A DNA stretch of 64,000 nucleotides, from assembly GCA_963675935.2 (NCBI GenBank), contig CAXXPV010000002.1, positions 55,687 through 119,686 on the forward strand, written 5' to 3'. The notes beneath the pieces are model-generated. The model saw nothing but the letters and a program-made list of their open reading frames with translations. It searched no databases and had not been told where the DNA came from. Below are positions 27,949-37,212 of this stretch, piece by piece (within the stretch, counting starts at the first letter, position 1; every line of letters starts with the position of its first letter). The translations under genes and the position numbers were made by a program. Source of the DNA: G963675935 sp963675935. Its GTDB lineage: Bacteria > Planctomycetota > Planctomycetia > Pirellulales > Thermoguttaceae.

Positions 27949-28620
27949 CTACAGCCCCGCGATTTTCAACAGCGTTTGGGCGATGTCCAACAGCGAGCCG
28001 GCGACGGCCTCGGGGTTGCGGGCAATGGCCCAAACGATGGCGGTGATGCACAGCGCACCGGCGCTCAAAAGGCTCAGGCCGCGCGGATTGCGGCCGACGT
28101 CCTCGCGCGACAGCGCCGCCGCCAGAGCGACCTCCAACTGCCGCCAGCCCGCGTGACTTTGGCGGCCGCCGGCCGAAACCAGCGAGACGCTGCGCAATGC
28201 GGTGAAATTGTCCAGGTATAACTGCACACCCAACGCCGGGATGGCCAGACCGTCGCCCGCCCAGCGAGCGTCGGGGTCGGCCTCGCTGACCACGTCGGCC
28301 AAAATGGGACGCAGCTTGTCGGCCGAAATGTTGTAGATGACCAGCCGGGGGCGTAACAACAACAACCACAACACCACGCACATCGCATAGAGCATCAGCA
28401 ACAAACCCCAGACGAAGGGCCCGATTTTCACCGCTGCCTCGAATGGGAAAAAAAGCTCCATCGGACCGACGATCACCAATCCCGAGACCGCCACGGCCAA
28501 GACGGCGGCGTCGCGGGCGCCGGAAATCAAAAGCGGGCGCCGCGACAGATTCACGGCGCCCAGCAGCAACAGATACATGGCCACCGGCCCCAGCGCCAGG
28601 CACAAACGAAACGGGTCCAT
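27949..28620 (-). CDS. Integral membrane protein of unknown function in the exopolysaccharide cluster
   Basis: 223 residues from the ATG at 28620; an upstream extension is open but passes through non-coding-looking sequence. Membrane segments: about 4-22 (LCLALGPVAMYLLLLGA), 35-55, 65-90 (VWGLLLMLYAMCVVLWLLLL) and 190-207. The central 80 residues would lie in the cytoplasm. No known domain recognised. Context suggests envelope polysaccharide export or its control. Confidence 0.6.
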   Translation of the reverse strand: MDPFRLCLALGPVAMYLLLLGAVNLSRRPLLISGARDAAVLAVAVSGLVIVGPMELFFPFEAAVKIGPFVWGLLLMLYAMCVVLWLLLLRPRLVIYNISADKLRPILADVVSEADPDARWAGDGLAIPALGVQLYLDNFTALRSVSLVSAGGRQSHAGWRQLEVALAAALSREDVGRNPRGLSLLSAGALCITAIVWAIARNPEAVAGSLLDIAQTLLKIAGL

Positions 28621-28778
28621 TCGCAAAATCCCCAGAAGAACTTTCCAGCAGATTTCGCCATTGTACACGCTCCCGGATGGAGGAGCCAGTGGAGTGGGAT
28701 TCGTGGATAGTGGATGGTGGATAGCGCGAAACCGCAAGCGGTTTTTTGCTCTAGCTTCCAATCCCTAATCCCCAATCC

Positions 28779-30059
28779 CTACTTCCCTGCGTACCGCTGC
28801 GGATTCCTATTGAATTCCGCTTGGGTGGCCGCGCTGGAAAACATGTATAACCGGCCGTTGTAGGTGGCACAATACGCCGGCTGGCCGGGCGCCACGCGAT
28901 GCTCGCTCGCGGCCAACACCACGTCCGTGCCGGAATTGACCGGCGCGAATCTGGCGGGATTGGCCGAAAACTGCTCCCACTGTCTGGCCCCGGAAAGTCG
29001 ATAGATGTGCCCCTGGTAGACGACCGTCCAACGCAAGTCGCCGGCCGCCCAACGGCCGTTCTGACTCAGTTCCACCGGACAGTATCCGTTGAGCGCCACG
29101 GACGGAAGGTCTGCGTAGGACGTCGGTTCCACCCGATCGGCCGACGAACGCGATGGCGTCACCGCGATGGAATCGGCGCGGTACGCGCCGGGCAACATGG
29201 CGGTTCGCTCCGGCTCCATGCCGCCGGCCAACGATACCACGGCGTTGTTTTCCGTCACGTTCCGACGAACGATAGGCGGTTGGACCGTCACGATCGCCTG
29301 GCGATCGTTTCGCCATGATTCCGGTTGGGGAAGGGCGGCTCTCGGCGGCTGCATCGAGGCACCGGCATTTGCTTTCGGCGCATCTTTCGGCGGCAAGGAT
29401 TCCGCCGGTTTCGGCTCAACCTTTGGCTCAACCTTCGGCACTGCGGGCTTTTTCACGTCGGGTAACATCTCGGTCGACGGCTTGGCCGACGGCGGTGGAA
29501 GCAGCGACTTGTCCGGCTCGGTCGGCAATCCCGGCAATCCGCCTTCAGCCGGATTCGCGGGCTTCGTTTCCGTTCCCGGCGTTTTAGGCAACGTCCCTCC
29601 CGGCAGGAGAGGCAACGTCCCTTCGGGCGGAAGAATGGCGCCTTCCGGCGGAAGAATAGCGCCCTCGTGTGGAAGGATTTTTCCCTCCATCGACGGCAAT
29701 ATGCCCTCTCCGCCGGGCGCGGGTTGCTGTTCCGGTTGCGGCGGGGCCGGTTGCCGCGGAGTCGCCTTCGGCAGCGGCACGATCTCTTGCCCTTCCGGCG
29801 GCTGAATAACTTCACGGCCCTGTCCCAGCGGGTTGGTCTGGGCCAACGGCGGTTGGCCGGGCCAATGCCGCCACCGCGTCTCCCAATGGCCGTAGTGTTG
29901 GACATTAGGCACGCAAGCGTTCGGGCACGAATTGGGATTCGGGCACGGACACGGATAGGCCGACGGTGTTTGGGCCATTGTCGTGCCCAACAACCACGAC
30001 ATCAACAGGATAATTCCCGACAATGCCAATGTTCTTGCAAACCATTGCCAACGTGTCAT
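28779..30059 (-). CDS. Secreted Pro-rich protein with two C-terminal YHS-like domains
   Basis: 426 residues. ATG at 30059 preferred over one at 30089 (which overlaps the upstream stop as TGATG) because AAAGGA lies about 10 bp upstream. Signal peptide about 1-30 (LSGIILLMSWLLGTTMAQ). Residues about 35-250 are Pro/Glu/Gly-rich with repeats of PPEGAIL type. The C-terminal 110 residues hold two YHS-like modules (LNGYCPVELSQNGRWAAGDL... and AYCATYNGRLYMFSSAATQA), the paired form seen in planctomycete secreted proteins. It follows the SLBB exporter directly. Confidence 0.7.
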   Translation of the reverse strand: MTRWQWFARTLALSGIILLMSWLLGTTMAQTPSAYPCPCPNPNSCPNACVPNVQHYGHWETRWRHWPGQPPLAQTNPLGQGREVIQPPEGQEIVPLPKATPRQPAPPQPEQQPAPGGEGILPSMEGKILPHEGAILPPEGAILPPEGTLPLLPGGTLPKTPGTETKPANPAEGGLPGLPTEPDKSLLPPPSAKPSTEMLPDVKKPAVPKVEPKVEPKPAESLPPKDAPKANAGASMQPPRAALPQPESWRNDRQAIVTVQPPIVRRNVTENNAVVSLAGGMEPERTAMLPGAYRADSIAVTPSRSSADRVEPTSYADLPSVALNGYCPVELSQNGRWAAGDLRWTVVYQGHIYRLSGARQWEQFSANPARFAPVNSGTDVVLAASEHRVAPGQPAYCATYNGRLYMFSSAATQAEFNRNPQRYAGK

Positions 30060-30088
30060 GCCACTGCGTCCTTTGCTGTTGTTTCTCA

Positions 30089-31162
30089 TCAATACCGATT
30101 TCTGTTGTAATTCCGGCCGAGGGTTTGTATGCTGCGGGCGCTCGAGGAGCCCAACGACGCGATGCCCAGCAATCGCTCGATCGGAGCGGTCACCTTCGAG
30201 ATGAACGTGTTCGCCGCGATCATGCCGTCCGCCTCCACAAACACCCGATCCCCTGGCATCACCTGATAGTTCGTCGCCGTCGATCCGCCCCGCGTGATCG
30301 CCGCGTAATCGACCGGCATGATCTGCTCGCAGCCAAATCCACCCGGCGCCGGACGCGCGATCCACACCGTCGCGCTCGACACCTGCGACAAGCCGTTCAC
30401 CGCGCTCAAAGCGTCCATCACCGTGTCGTTGCCAGTGATCGGAACGCGGCGGATGTTGTCGCCAAGACCCGCACCTTCCGTCACCACGTAAAACACCTTG
30501 CTGTTGAACTGACGCACATCGACCGACACCTCCGGCGAATCGAACCAATGCGACAAATGCCGCTGCAAATCCTGCCGAATTTCAGCGACCGTTCGACCGG
30601 CCACCGGCATCGTGCCGTATTGACGCAAATTGACCGTGCCGTCGGGCCCGACCAGATATTCGCCCGTCACCGGCGCGGTGCCGGCCGTTCGGGCCAACTG
30701 GACCGAAACCTCCGGCTTGTTCAACACCTCGCGAAGCTTTTCGGTAATGGTGTCGCGGGCTTCCTCGACGGTCATGCCCGCCACGCGAACCCGCCCGTAG
30801 GCCGGCCCGAGCGTGACGATGCCCTCGCCCTCGACCAGGAAGAAGCCGTCGATCGGCTGATCCAGCAGCGCGCCGAGGACTCGAATTTGCAACACGTCGT
30901 AGATGTCGATGCGGTAGGGCGGCAGCGGCACCATCTTGAGCATTTCGATCATCAAAATGTCGGGCGGCTCGACCTTGTAGGGCGGCAGCGAGACCATGCT
31001 GAGCTCCCGCGGCGGTTCCATTTCCGGCGGCACGGGCTGCTGCATCGTGCCTTGGTAGAAATCGACCGGGTGACAACCGGCCAGCCCGAGGGCGGCGACA
31101 ACCGCGACCCAAAGAACCACGGAGGAACGCGGATGAGCGTGATTGGCGAAGAGAATAGACAT
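30089..31162 (-). CDS. Polysaccharide export protein with SLBB domains (Wza-like)
   Basis: 357 residues. Lipoprotein leader (VAALGLAGCHPV). A Poly_export domain starts at about 75 (LPPYRIDIYDVLQIRVLGAL) and a second repeat at about 150 (GEYLVGPDGTVNLRQYGTMP), followed by an SLBB segment (KVFYVVTEGAGLGDNIRRVP). It would form the outer membrane or periplasmic channel for capsule or exopolysaccharide. First gene of a minus-strand cluster with the YHS protein, membrane protein and WecG-type transferase. Confidence 0.9.
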   Translation of the reverse strand: MSILFANHAHPRSSVVLWVAVVAALGLAGCHPVDFYQGTMQQPVPPEMEPPRELSMVSLPPYKVEPPDILMIEMLKMVPLPPYRIDIYDVLQIRVLGALLDQPIDGFFLVEGEGIVTLGPAYGRVRVAGMTVEEARDTITEKLREVLNKPEVSVQLARTAGTAPVTGEYLVGPDGTVNLRQYGTMPVAGRTVAEIRQDLQRHLSHWFDSPEVSVDVRQFNSKVFYVVTEGAGLGDNIRRVPITGNDTVMDALSAVNGLSQVSSATVWIARPAPGGFGCEQIMPVDYAAITRGGSTATNYQVMPGDRVFVEADGMIAANTFISKVTAPIERLLGIASLGSSSARSIQTLGRNYNRNRY

Positions 31163-31306
31163 AAGTGGTTCCTCGGGGCGTCAATATCAGGCGTTTGCGT
31201 AAGCTGCGCAGTCTGTCGATAGACTCCATTTAATCAACGCCATCGGAATAATCGGCAAAGTCGAGCTTGGACTTTGCCCCAGTTTGGCGGAAGAGGTGAG
31301 AATTGT

Positions 31307-31438
31307 ATGTAAAGCCGCGACCAGTGGTCGCGGTTGGTGGTGTGGTGGGGGGGATCACATTGTCCGCGACCAGTGGTTGTGGCTTTACAAGAGGGTCGCG
31401 GCTTTACAAGAGGGGCGCGACTTTACAAAACACGGCGA
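31307..31438. repeat. Clustered GTAAAGCCGCGACCAGTGG repeats
   Basis: TGTAAAGCCGCGACCAGTGG occurs in one orientation, then in inverted and direct partial copies ending GCGGCTTTACAAGAGGG. The gap 31163-31579 contains only these and the ribosome site of the next gene. Confidence 0.65.
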
Positions 31439-31579
31439 ACTTGTTTCGCCCAACAAACAATTTGCCTATTTTAACAACAAAGAGTTGCTTGGGTCCGGCA
31501 CACCGTACTTTGTGTGTTATAATTGGGGTGTCGTTTGTTTGAGGAATAGACCGTTTTTCTGAACTTGGAGGAGCGTTCC

Positions 31580-31957
31580 GTGGCTAAGACACCAGACATG
31601 CCCGAAGACAACACCCCACCCGCACTCGAGACGAGCGGCCAACCCGCCGCGCAGCCTCAGCGTCCCCAGGTGGAAATTGACGATTCCAAGGTGATGGCGC
31701 TTTATGCCAATTTCTGCCGTGTCACCGGCACACCCGAAGAACTGATCATCGATTTCGGCCTGAATCCGCAGCCGTTTGGAATCCCGTCGCATCCGATTCC
31801 CGTTACGCAACGGATCATCACGAACTTCTACACGGCCAAGCGCATGCTCCACGCATTGCAGTTGACCATCCAGCGGCACGAAGCCACCTTCGGCGTGCTG
31901 GAGACCGACGTTCAGAAGCGAGTCCGTGCCGGAGCGCAAACCCCGGCCCGAGGCTAA
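31580..31957 (+). CDS. DUF3467 family protein
   Basis: 125 residues. GTG at 31580 preferred: GGAGGAG lies 7 bp upstream, and it gives VAKTPDMPEDN. The domain (about 40-105) contains ALYANFCRVTGTPEELIIDF and ITNFYTAKRMLHALQLTIQR, diagnostic of DUF3467. The N-terminal 38 residues are Pro/Gln-rich and disordered. Function unknown in the family. Confidence 0.8.
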   Translation: MAKTPDMPEDNTPPALETSGQPAAQPQRPQVEIDDSKVMALYANFCRVTGTPEELIIDFGLNPQPFGIPSHPIPVTQRIITNFYTAKRMLHALQLTIQRHEATFGVLETDVQKRVRAGAQTPARG

Positions 31958-32104
31958 CGCAACAACGCAGTACCTTAGGGATGAGGGACGAGAGATAAGG
32001 GATGAGGTTTTTCGAGCGGCGACGTCGCCCGAAGGCCGGCCATCCTTTGTCCCTCGTCCCTCATTCCTTTTCTTGTTCTTTGCGTCGAATGTTGACGCAT
32101 ACCG

Positions 32105-32180
32105 TTTAGCCGGCGAACTTGTTCGCCGCGTTTTGGCGAAATACCCGAACATCCACGGCGAGCAAGCTCGCCGGCTAAAC
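32105..32180. repeat. TAGCCGGCGAACTTGTTCGCCG inverted repeat
   Basis: Left arm TTTAGCCGGCGAACTTGTTC, right arm GAGCAAGCTCGCCGGCTAAA; same family as 26953 and 55338. It lies just before the 3' end of the lipoamide dehydrogenase gene. Confidence 0.8.
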
Positions 32181-32183
32181 TTC

Positions 32184-33605
32184 TTATGCCTTCCGTTTCG
32201 GGCGATAAAGGTCCGTCGCCAGTCCGAAATGCACCTCGGCGGCGCCGCCGAGCGTCTCGCCGAGCGTCGGATGGGGATGAATCGCTTCGACCAGGTCGCG
32301 GACCGAGCAGCCGCGTTCGATGGCCAGCACGGCCTCGCCGATCAAGTCGCCGGCGCCGCAGCCGACGATGCCGCAACCGACGACCCGCTGGCTCTCCGGG
32401 TCGATGATCCATTTGGTGAGCCCCTCGGTCCGTCCAATGGCCTGCGCTCGGCCGCTGGCCGCCCAGGGGAATTGGGCCGCTTCATAAGGGCGACCGAGCC
32501 GCTTGGCCTCGGTTTCGGTCAGTCCGGCCCAGGCGATTTCGGGATCGGTGAAGACGACGGCCGGAATGGCCTTTGGCTCGAACGCGGCGGGCCGGCCCAG
32601 CAGGGCCTCGACAGCCGTTTTGCCCTCGTGGGCGGCCTTGTGGGCCAACATCGGCTCGCCGGCCGCGTCGCCGATGGCCCAGATTTTTGGATCGGCCGTG
32701 CGGCGTTGGCGATCGACTTCGATGAACCCGCGATCGTTGACCACGACTTTCGTCTTTTCAAGCCCCATGCCCGCGGTGTTCGGCCGTCGCCCGACGCACA
32801 GCAACACGCGGCCGTAGCGTCGCGTCTTTTCCGGCACGTCGCCGTCGAACGTCACCTCGATCGAATCGGTTCGATCGACAAGCGATGCCACTTTCGTGTT
32901 GAGATAAATCGCCTCGAAGGTGCTTTGAAGCCTTTTTTGCAGCGGGCGGACCAGGTCGCGGTCGGCGCCGGGCAGCAGGCCATCGGTCATTTCGACGACC
33001 GACACGCGGCTGCCCAATGCGGCGTAGACCGTGCCCATTTCCAGACCAATGTAGCCGCCGCCGACGATCAGGAGCGATTCGGGCACGTCGGGCAACGCCA
33101 AGGCCCCGGTCGAGTCCATCACGCGAGGCGTCGGCAGATCGAACGCCGGAATTCGCGAGGGACTGGAGCCCGTCGCCACGATGCAATGCTCGAACGCGAT
33201 TCGATCATCGGCCAACGTCGAACCATTGACCGGCGTGAGCTTGAGCGTTTGCGAATCCTCGAACGCCGCGCGTGCCTGAACGATATTGACCTTCCGCCGG
33301 TCGGCGAGTTGTTTTAGTCCACCCGTCAGCGTGGCGATGACCTTTTCCTTGCGGGCGCGCACGGCGTCGATGTCGATGGTCGGCTCGGCGAAGGCGATGC
33401 CCCAGTCGGCGAGATGCCGGGCGTCGGCCATGGTTTTAGCCACGTGGAGCAGGGCCTTCGAGGGGATGCAACCTCGCAGGAGACAGACGCCGCCGAGGCG
33501 TGGTTCGAGATCGACTAGGGTGACTTGCAGGCCGAGATCGGCGGCGAGGAACGCGGCGGCGTATCCGCCCGGTCCGGCGCCGAGGACGCAGAGTTGGGTG
33601 TTCAT
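32184..33605 (-). CDS. lpdA: Dihydrolipoyl dehydrogenase
   Basis: 473 residues; ATG at 33605 (an ATG 9 bp upstream is equally possible). FAD site LGAGPGGYAAAFLAADLG; redox disulfide Cys41-Cys46 in GGVCLLRGCIPSK; NAD site VGGGYIGLEMGTVYAALGSR; second FAD segment IWAIGDAAGEPMLAHKA; active-site His in IHPHPTLGE near the end. It reoxidises lipoyl groups of 2-oxoacid dehydrogenases or the glycine cleavage system with NAD+. No E1/E2 genes are adjacent, so it may serve several complexes. Confidence 0.93.
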   Translation of the reverse strand: MNTQLCVLGAGPGGYAAAFLAADLGLQVTLVDLEPRLGGVCLLRGCIPSKALLHVAKTMADARHLADWGIAFAEPTIDIDAVRARKEKVIATLTGGLKQLADRRKVNIVQARAAFEDSQTLKLTPVNGSTLADDRIAFEHCIVATGSSPSRIPAFDLPTPRVMDSTGALALPDVPESLLIVGGGYIGLEMGTVYAALGSRVSVVEMTDGLLPGADRDLVRPLQKRLQSTFEAIYLNTKVASLVDRTDSIEVTFDGDVPEKTRRYGRVLLCVGRRPNTAGMGLEKTKVVVNDRGFIEVDRQRRTADPKIWAIGDAAGEPMLAHKAAHEGKTAVEALLGRPAAFEPKAIPAVVFTDPEIAWAGLTETEAKRLGRPYEAAQFPWAASGRAQAIGRTEGLTKWIIDPESQRVVGCGIVGCGAGDLIGEAVLAIERGCSVRDLVEAIHPHPTLGETLGGAAEVHFGLATDLYRPKRKA

Positions 33606-33716
33606 GGGTTTCAAATGGTTCGTACGGTTCGTAGTGTCGGCTTTAGCAAAAAACGCGACGAGAATACCCCATAATACCGTCTGAAGGCGAAATTACCAGC
33701 CGCCCTTGGCTTGGTG

Positions 33717-33873
33717 CAGGAGAAATGCAAAGTCCAGGAAACCGTCATTCTGAGCGCAGCGAAGAATCTCCGTGGTATCGCGTATGTTCCTGTGGGCCAA
33801 CGAGATTCTTCGCTGCGATCAGAATGACGGTTTTTCCCATCTATCCCCAAAATGCGACTTTGCAGTTCTTCTG
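33717..33873. repeat. 157-bp MITE-like element, copy 3, with perfect 10-bp target duplication
   Basis: Ends CAGGAGAAATGCAAAGTCC and GACTTTGCAGTTCTTCTG, with the direct repeat TGGCTTGGTG at 33707-33716 and 33874-33883. It contains the CATTCTGAGCG hairpin. The gap 33606-34060 holds no other recognisable feature. Confidence 0.85.
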
Positions 33874-34060
33874 TGGCTTGGTGTGCCCGGCGATGGGAGT
33901 GAAGGGCGTCAGATTGACGTTCAACGTCGCCTTGCTCTGTTGGAAGTCGGCGGGGCAAACCGCGCATCCCTTCATCAGCCGGCCCGATCTCCTTCCATGT
34001 CAGTCAAGAATTGGACTGGTCTGCCGAACAGCGTTCTCCGACGGAACACAAACCGGCTCG

Positions 34061-34795
34061 TCAAGCTGCATCGCAGGCTTCCTCATCCTCGTCGTCTTCC
34101 GCCGACTTTTCGGACAATCCGACGACATTCTCCGCCGAAACGATGGACCCGCGAGTCAGTTTCAACAGTCTCTTGGCGCGCCGGGCAGCGCGGGGATCGT
34201 GCGTCACCATCACGATGGTCCGGCCTTCCGCGTTGAACTCCTCCAAGAATCCGATGATCTGCTGGCTGGTCTCGGGATCGAGGTTGCCGGTCGGCTCATC
34301 GGCCAAAATCACGGCGGGATCGTTGGCCAGCATTCGCGCCAAGGCGACCCGCTGCTGCTGGCCGACGCTCAACTCGCACGGCTTGTGGTGAATCCGATCG
34401 CCCAGGCCAACGCGATCCAAGAGAGCAACCGCCCGCTCTTCCTGGTTTTTTTCGTCCACCTTGGCGAGAAACAGAGGAATTTGGACGTTTTCCAAGGCCG
34501 AAAGATACGTGACCAGATTGAATGTTTGAAACACGAAACCGACCTTCTCACGCCGCAGTCGCGCACGATCGCTCGGATTCATATCATAGACCGACTGATC
34601 GTCCACGAGCACGCGGCCCTTGGAAGGCGAGAGCATCCCGCCCAACATAAGCAGCAGGGTGCTTTTCCCGCTGCCGCTAGGACCGACGAGTGAGACGAAG
34701 TCACCGCGTGGAATGTGGACGGTGGCGTTATCGAGAGCCGTGACCAATTGGCCGCGGTGCTGATAGTTTTTGCTGACGTTTTCCATTCTCAACAT
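34061..34795 (-). CDS. ABC transporter ATPase (MacB/LolD type)
   Basis: 244 residues. Walker A GPSGSGKSTLLLMLG (about 40), signature LSVGQQQRVALARMLA, Walker B VILADEPTGNLD and switch His in VMVTHDPRAA. The extra Q-loop segment GFVFQTFNLVTYLSALENVQ is typical of lipoprotein/macrolide exporter ATPases. It follows the permease gene on the same strand. A C-terminal acidic tail (SAEDDEDEEACDAA) is unusual. An 80-bp repeat now lies between the two genes. Confidence 0.93.
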   Translation of the reverse strand: MLRMENVSKNYQHRGQLVTALDNATVHIPRGDFVSLVGPSGSGKSTLLLMLGGMLSPSKGRVLVDDQSVYDMNPSDRARLRREKVGFVFQTFNLVTYLSALENVQIPLFLAKVDEKNQEERAVALLDRVGLGDRIHHKPCELSVGQQQRVALARMLANDPAVILADEPTGNLDPETSQQIIGFLEEFNAEGRTIVMVTHDPRAARRAKRLLKLTRGSIVSAENVVGLSEKSAEDDEDEEACDAA

Positions 34796-34914
34796 GGTTC
34801 ATATCTCCTGGAGGGAAAAAGGGGACAGGTCCAATTTGTGCGCAGCACCCTTCGGGCCGTTCCGGCAAATTGGACCTGTCCCCTTTTTCCCCAACATGGT
34901 TCATATTTCCTGGA
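34790..34914. repeat. Hairpin insertion flanked by 23-bp direct repeats
   Basis: Direct repeats start CAACATGGTTCATAT and end TCCTGGA (34790-34812 and 34892-34914, one mismatch). Between them lies a 79-bp inverted repeat with arms AAAAAGGGGACAGGTCCAAT and the complement. The duplicated bases cover the permease stop and the ATPase ribosome site and start, so both genes stayed intact. Confidence 0.75.
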
Positions 34915-36112
34915 AAGTGGCGCAAGGATCGAGCGAAGCGGCGCGCAGGGCGGGAAAGATACTCGCAGTCAGCGTGAGGCCGACGGAAATGACCATCGCC
35001 GCGATTCCCAATTCCCACATCGGCCACACCCGAATGCCGGCCAACTGCGGGCCGAGCACCATGGCGAAAATGGAGCCAAGGATAAAACCTCCGATCCCGC
35101 CCGCGCCTCCGAGCAACAGGGCTTTCAGCAGAAACACCTTCAAGACGAGCCGCCAATCGGCCCCCAGGGCCATGAGCGTGCCGATCTCCCGCCGCCGCTC
35201 GAACACGTTCGCGTACATGTAGTTGGCGATGCTCGCCCCGCCCACGAAGACAATAATCACCAGAAACATGAGCGACAGATTCGACATCATGTGATTGATG
35301 TTCTGTTGCGATTTGACGATCTGAGAGACGGTGACCACCTTGGCGTCTGGAAGCGCGGCGTTGAGCTTCGCCACCAATCCATCGGAGATTTCCTGGCAGC
35401 AGCCGATGATCTCGATGGCGTTGAGCACCGGCCCCTTGCCGGACAAGTCTTGGACGGTATGCAGGTGGGCGAAGATACGGGCGTCGTCCACCGTCCCGGT
35501 TTCCGGCAAGACGGCGGTGACGGTGAACTTCTTGCCGAACATTTCGAGCGTGTCAGCATCCTTCAGCTTGAGCGAGGCGGCAACATCGGCCCCCACGAGG
35601 ACTTCGTTGTCTTCGAGCGTGTCGATGACCTTTTTGCGGGAAAGCGTCTTCTTGTCGTCCGATTCCATCATTCCAACCGAAGCCCCGCAACCAATGGGCC
35701 GCGAAAAGACGCCGGCGCCGCCCCAGGCCGCTTTCGCCTGAAACTCGTTTTTCGGCAGAATGCCCGTGAGGGTGAAGTTCTTGCCTTGTAGCTGAATAGG
35801 CACGGATAGCTTGGGAGAGACGTTGTCGAGCCCCGCAAGATTTGCCGTGGCCAGTTGCGTGACATATTCCTCGGGGATCGTCTCGCTTTGAATGTCGGCT
35901 TTGTAATAGTCCTGCAAGGTGGCCATCTTCGGCAGCACCAGGACGTTGGCCCCCAAAGAGTCCATCTCCAAAGCTACGGCTTTTTCGGAGTAGTGGGTGA
36001 TGTTTTTGATCGAAACGATCACCGTGATTCCCAGCAGAATCGCCACAAAACTGGTGAGCAACTGGCTCTTCCGCTCGAAGATTTCGCGCAGCACGAGAGT
36101 TCGCAATCGCAT
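34901..36112 (-). CDS. ABC transporter permease, FtsX/MacB type
   Basis: 403 residues; ATG at 36112 with AAGGAG eight bases upstream (a longer open frame upstream is the tail of a shadow reading). An N-terminal membrane helix (LLTSFVAILLGITVIVSIKN), a periplasmic MacB_PCD-like domain (about 45-265) and three C-terminal helices are seen, with the FtsX-family segment NVFERRREIGTLMALGADWR. With the ATPase it forms a mechanotransmitting exporter rather than an importer. The secreted thioredoxin-like protein upstream on the same strand may be its periplasmic partner. Confidence 0.88.
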   Translation of the reverse strand: MRLRTLVLREIFERKSQLLTSFVAILLGITVIVSIKNITHYSEKAVALEMDSLGANVLVLPKMATLQDYYKADIQSETIPEEYVTQLATANLAGLDNVSPKLSVPIQLQGKNFTLTGILPKNEFQAKAAWGGAGVFSRPIGCGASVGMMESDDKKTLSRKKVIDTLEDNEVLVGADVAASLKLKDADTLEMFGKKFTVTAVLPETGTVDDARIFAHLHTVQDLSGKGPVLNAIEIIGCCQEISDGLVAKLNAALPDAKVVTVSQIVKSQQNINHMMSNLSLMFLVIIVFVGGASIANYMYANVFERRREIGTLMALGADWRLVLKVFLLKALLLGGAGGIGGFILGSIFAMVLGPQLAGIRVWPMWELGIAAMVISVGLTLTASIFPALRAASLDPCATFQEI

Positions 36113-36137
36113 GGATTCAGTCTCCTTGGCCAAATGT

Positions 36138-36199
36138 CCGTAGGACGGATTTCCAAATCCGTCCACGTCTTGGGGACGGATTTGGAAATCCGTCCTACG
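36138..36199. repeat. GTAGGACGGATTTCCAAATCCG inverted repeat
   Basis: Arms GTAGGACGGATTTCCAAATC and GATTTGGAAATCCGTCCTAC around CACGTCTTGGG, between the secreted thioredoxin-like gene and the permease gene. Confidence 0.8.
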
Positions 36200-36243
36200 T
36201 CCAATTGCGCAAATTATTCTATTGCGGGTTCTTGTTTCACTTC

Positions 36244-37032
36244 TTACTTTTTGGGACCGCAGCCGCCGGGACCGCACTTGCCGCCGGCGCAGGGATTCGA
36301 CTGCGCGGCCGCCAATTGGGCCAAGAGTTGCTGCTTGGTCGCGGACCCGTCGTATCTGCCGATCATGGCTCCCGGAGGAGCAAGGAACACGACGACCGGC
36401 TTTCGCATTTTGGAATCGACTTTGAAATCCTTCAAAAGGGCCGCTTCCTCTTGATTCTTCGCATTCACCAAGATGATTTCCGTCGCGGGGCCGAATTTTT
36501 TGTCGTCCTTGAAATCCCGCACGCCCTGGGGAATCTCCACGGGGTCTTGCGGATTGGCTTGATCGACGACGCAAGCGAGCACCAACTTGCGGCCTTGCAG
36601 GGCCTTCAGACAAAGCTGCATGCAAGGACTGACGAACGCGGTGCGAAGCTCCGTTTCATCGAACTTCTTGGTGAATCCCTTGGTGATCGCGCCACACGGG
36701 GCAATCGACAACGCCATCGGCATCGGGGCACGTATGACACCGTACTTCTCGACGATCTTCTTTTCGGCGGCATCGGTAATCTGGATCGAAACCACGTCGG
36801 CCGAGTCGGCCAGTTTGGCCGCGGCCGGTTGAAAAACATTCCATGCGTTGTCGGTCTGTTGGCCTTTTTCCTTCCAGAAAAAGATGAATGTGTATTTGTT
36901 GGCCGCCGCCGCGCGATCGATGGCGGTTTGGGCAGGGCTGACATTAACGCCAGTCGTTTGTTCTTGAGCCGTGACCGAAGTCACCACGATGGCTAGAATA
37001 GCGGCGGTAATCGCCAGATAAAACGATCTCAT
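36244..37032 (-). CDS. Secreted thioredoxin-fold-like protein with Cys-rich tail
   Basis: 262 residues from the ATG at 37032. Signal peptide about 1-22 (FYLAITAAILAIVVTSVTAQ). The segment NKYTFIFFWKEKGQQTDNAW followed by VVSIQITDAAEKKIVEKYGV resembles the thioredoxin beta1-alpha1-beta2 region. However, the usual CxxC is replaced by FWKEK, so it is not a simple disulfide enzyme. A second similar half lies at about 150-230. The tail NPCAGGKCGPGGCGPKK could bind metal. It is first of three genes with a MacB-like exporter. Confidence 0.55.
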   Translation of the reverse strand: MRSFYLAITAAILAIVVTSVTAQEQTTGVNVSPAQTAIDRAAAANKYTFIFFWKEKGQQTDNAWNVFQPAAAKLADSADVVSIQITDAAEKKIVEKYGVIRAPMPMALSIAPCGAITKGFTKKFDETELRTAFVSPCMQLCLKALQGRKLVLACVVDQANPQDPVEIPQGVRDFKDDKKFGPATEIILVNAKNQEEAALLKDFKVDSKMRKPVVVFLAPPGAMIGRYDGSATKQQLLAQLAAAQSNPCAGGKCGPGGCGPKK

Positions 37033-37212
37033 GCTTCGAGTCCTCCAATGGGATGGTTCCTGCAAAACAACACGTTAAGGAGTGCCTATTTCGCGTTTGG
37101 GCCTACGTCTACACCATATGCGTCCTGCCGCATATTATAACAGACATTCGTCTGCACGCATATGGCAGCTTGAACAGGCTGATACATTTTCCCCTATTCA
37201 TCCGGGGGGCGT

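Noticed and set aside
31926..33317. 463-codon plus-strand frame
   Set aside because: Antisense to the lipoamide dehydrogenase gene, whose motifs are unmistakable.
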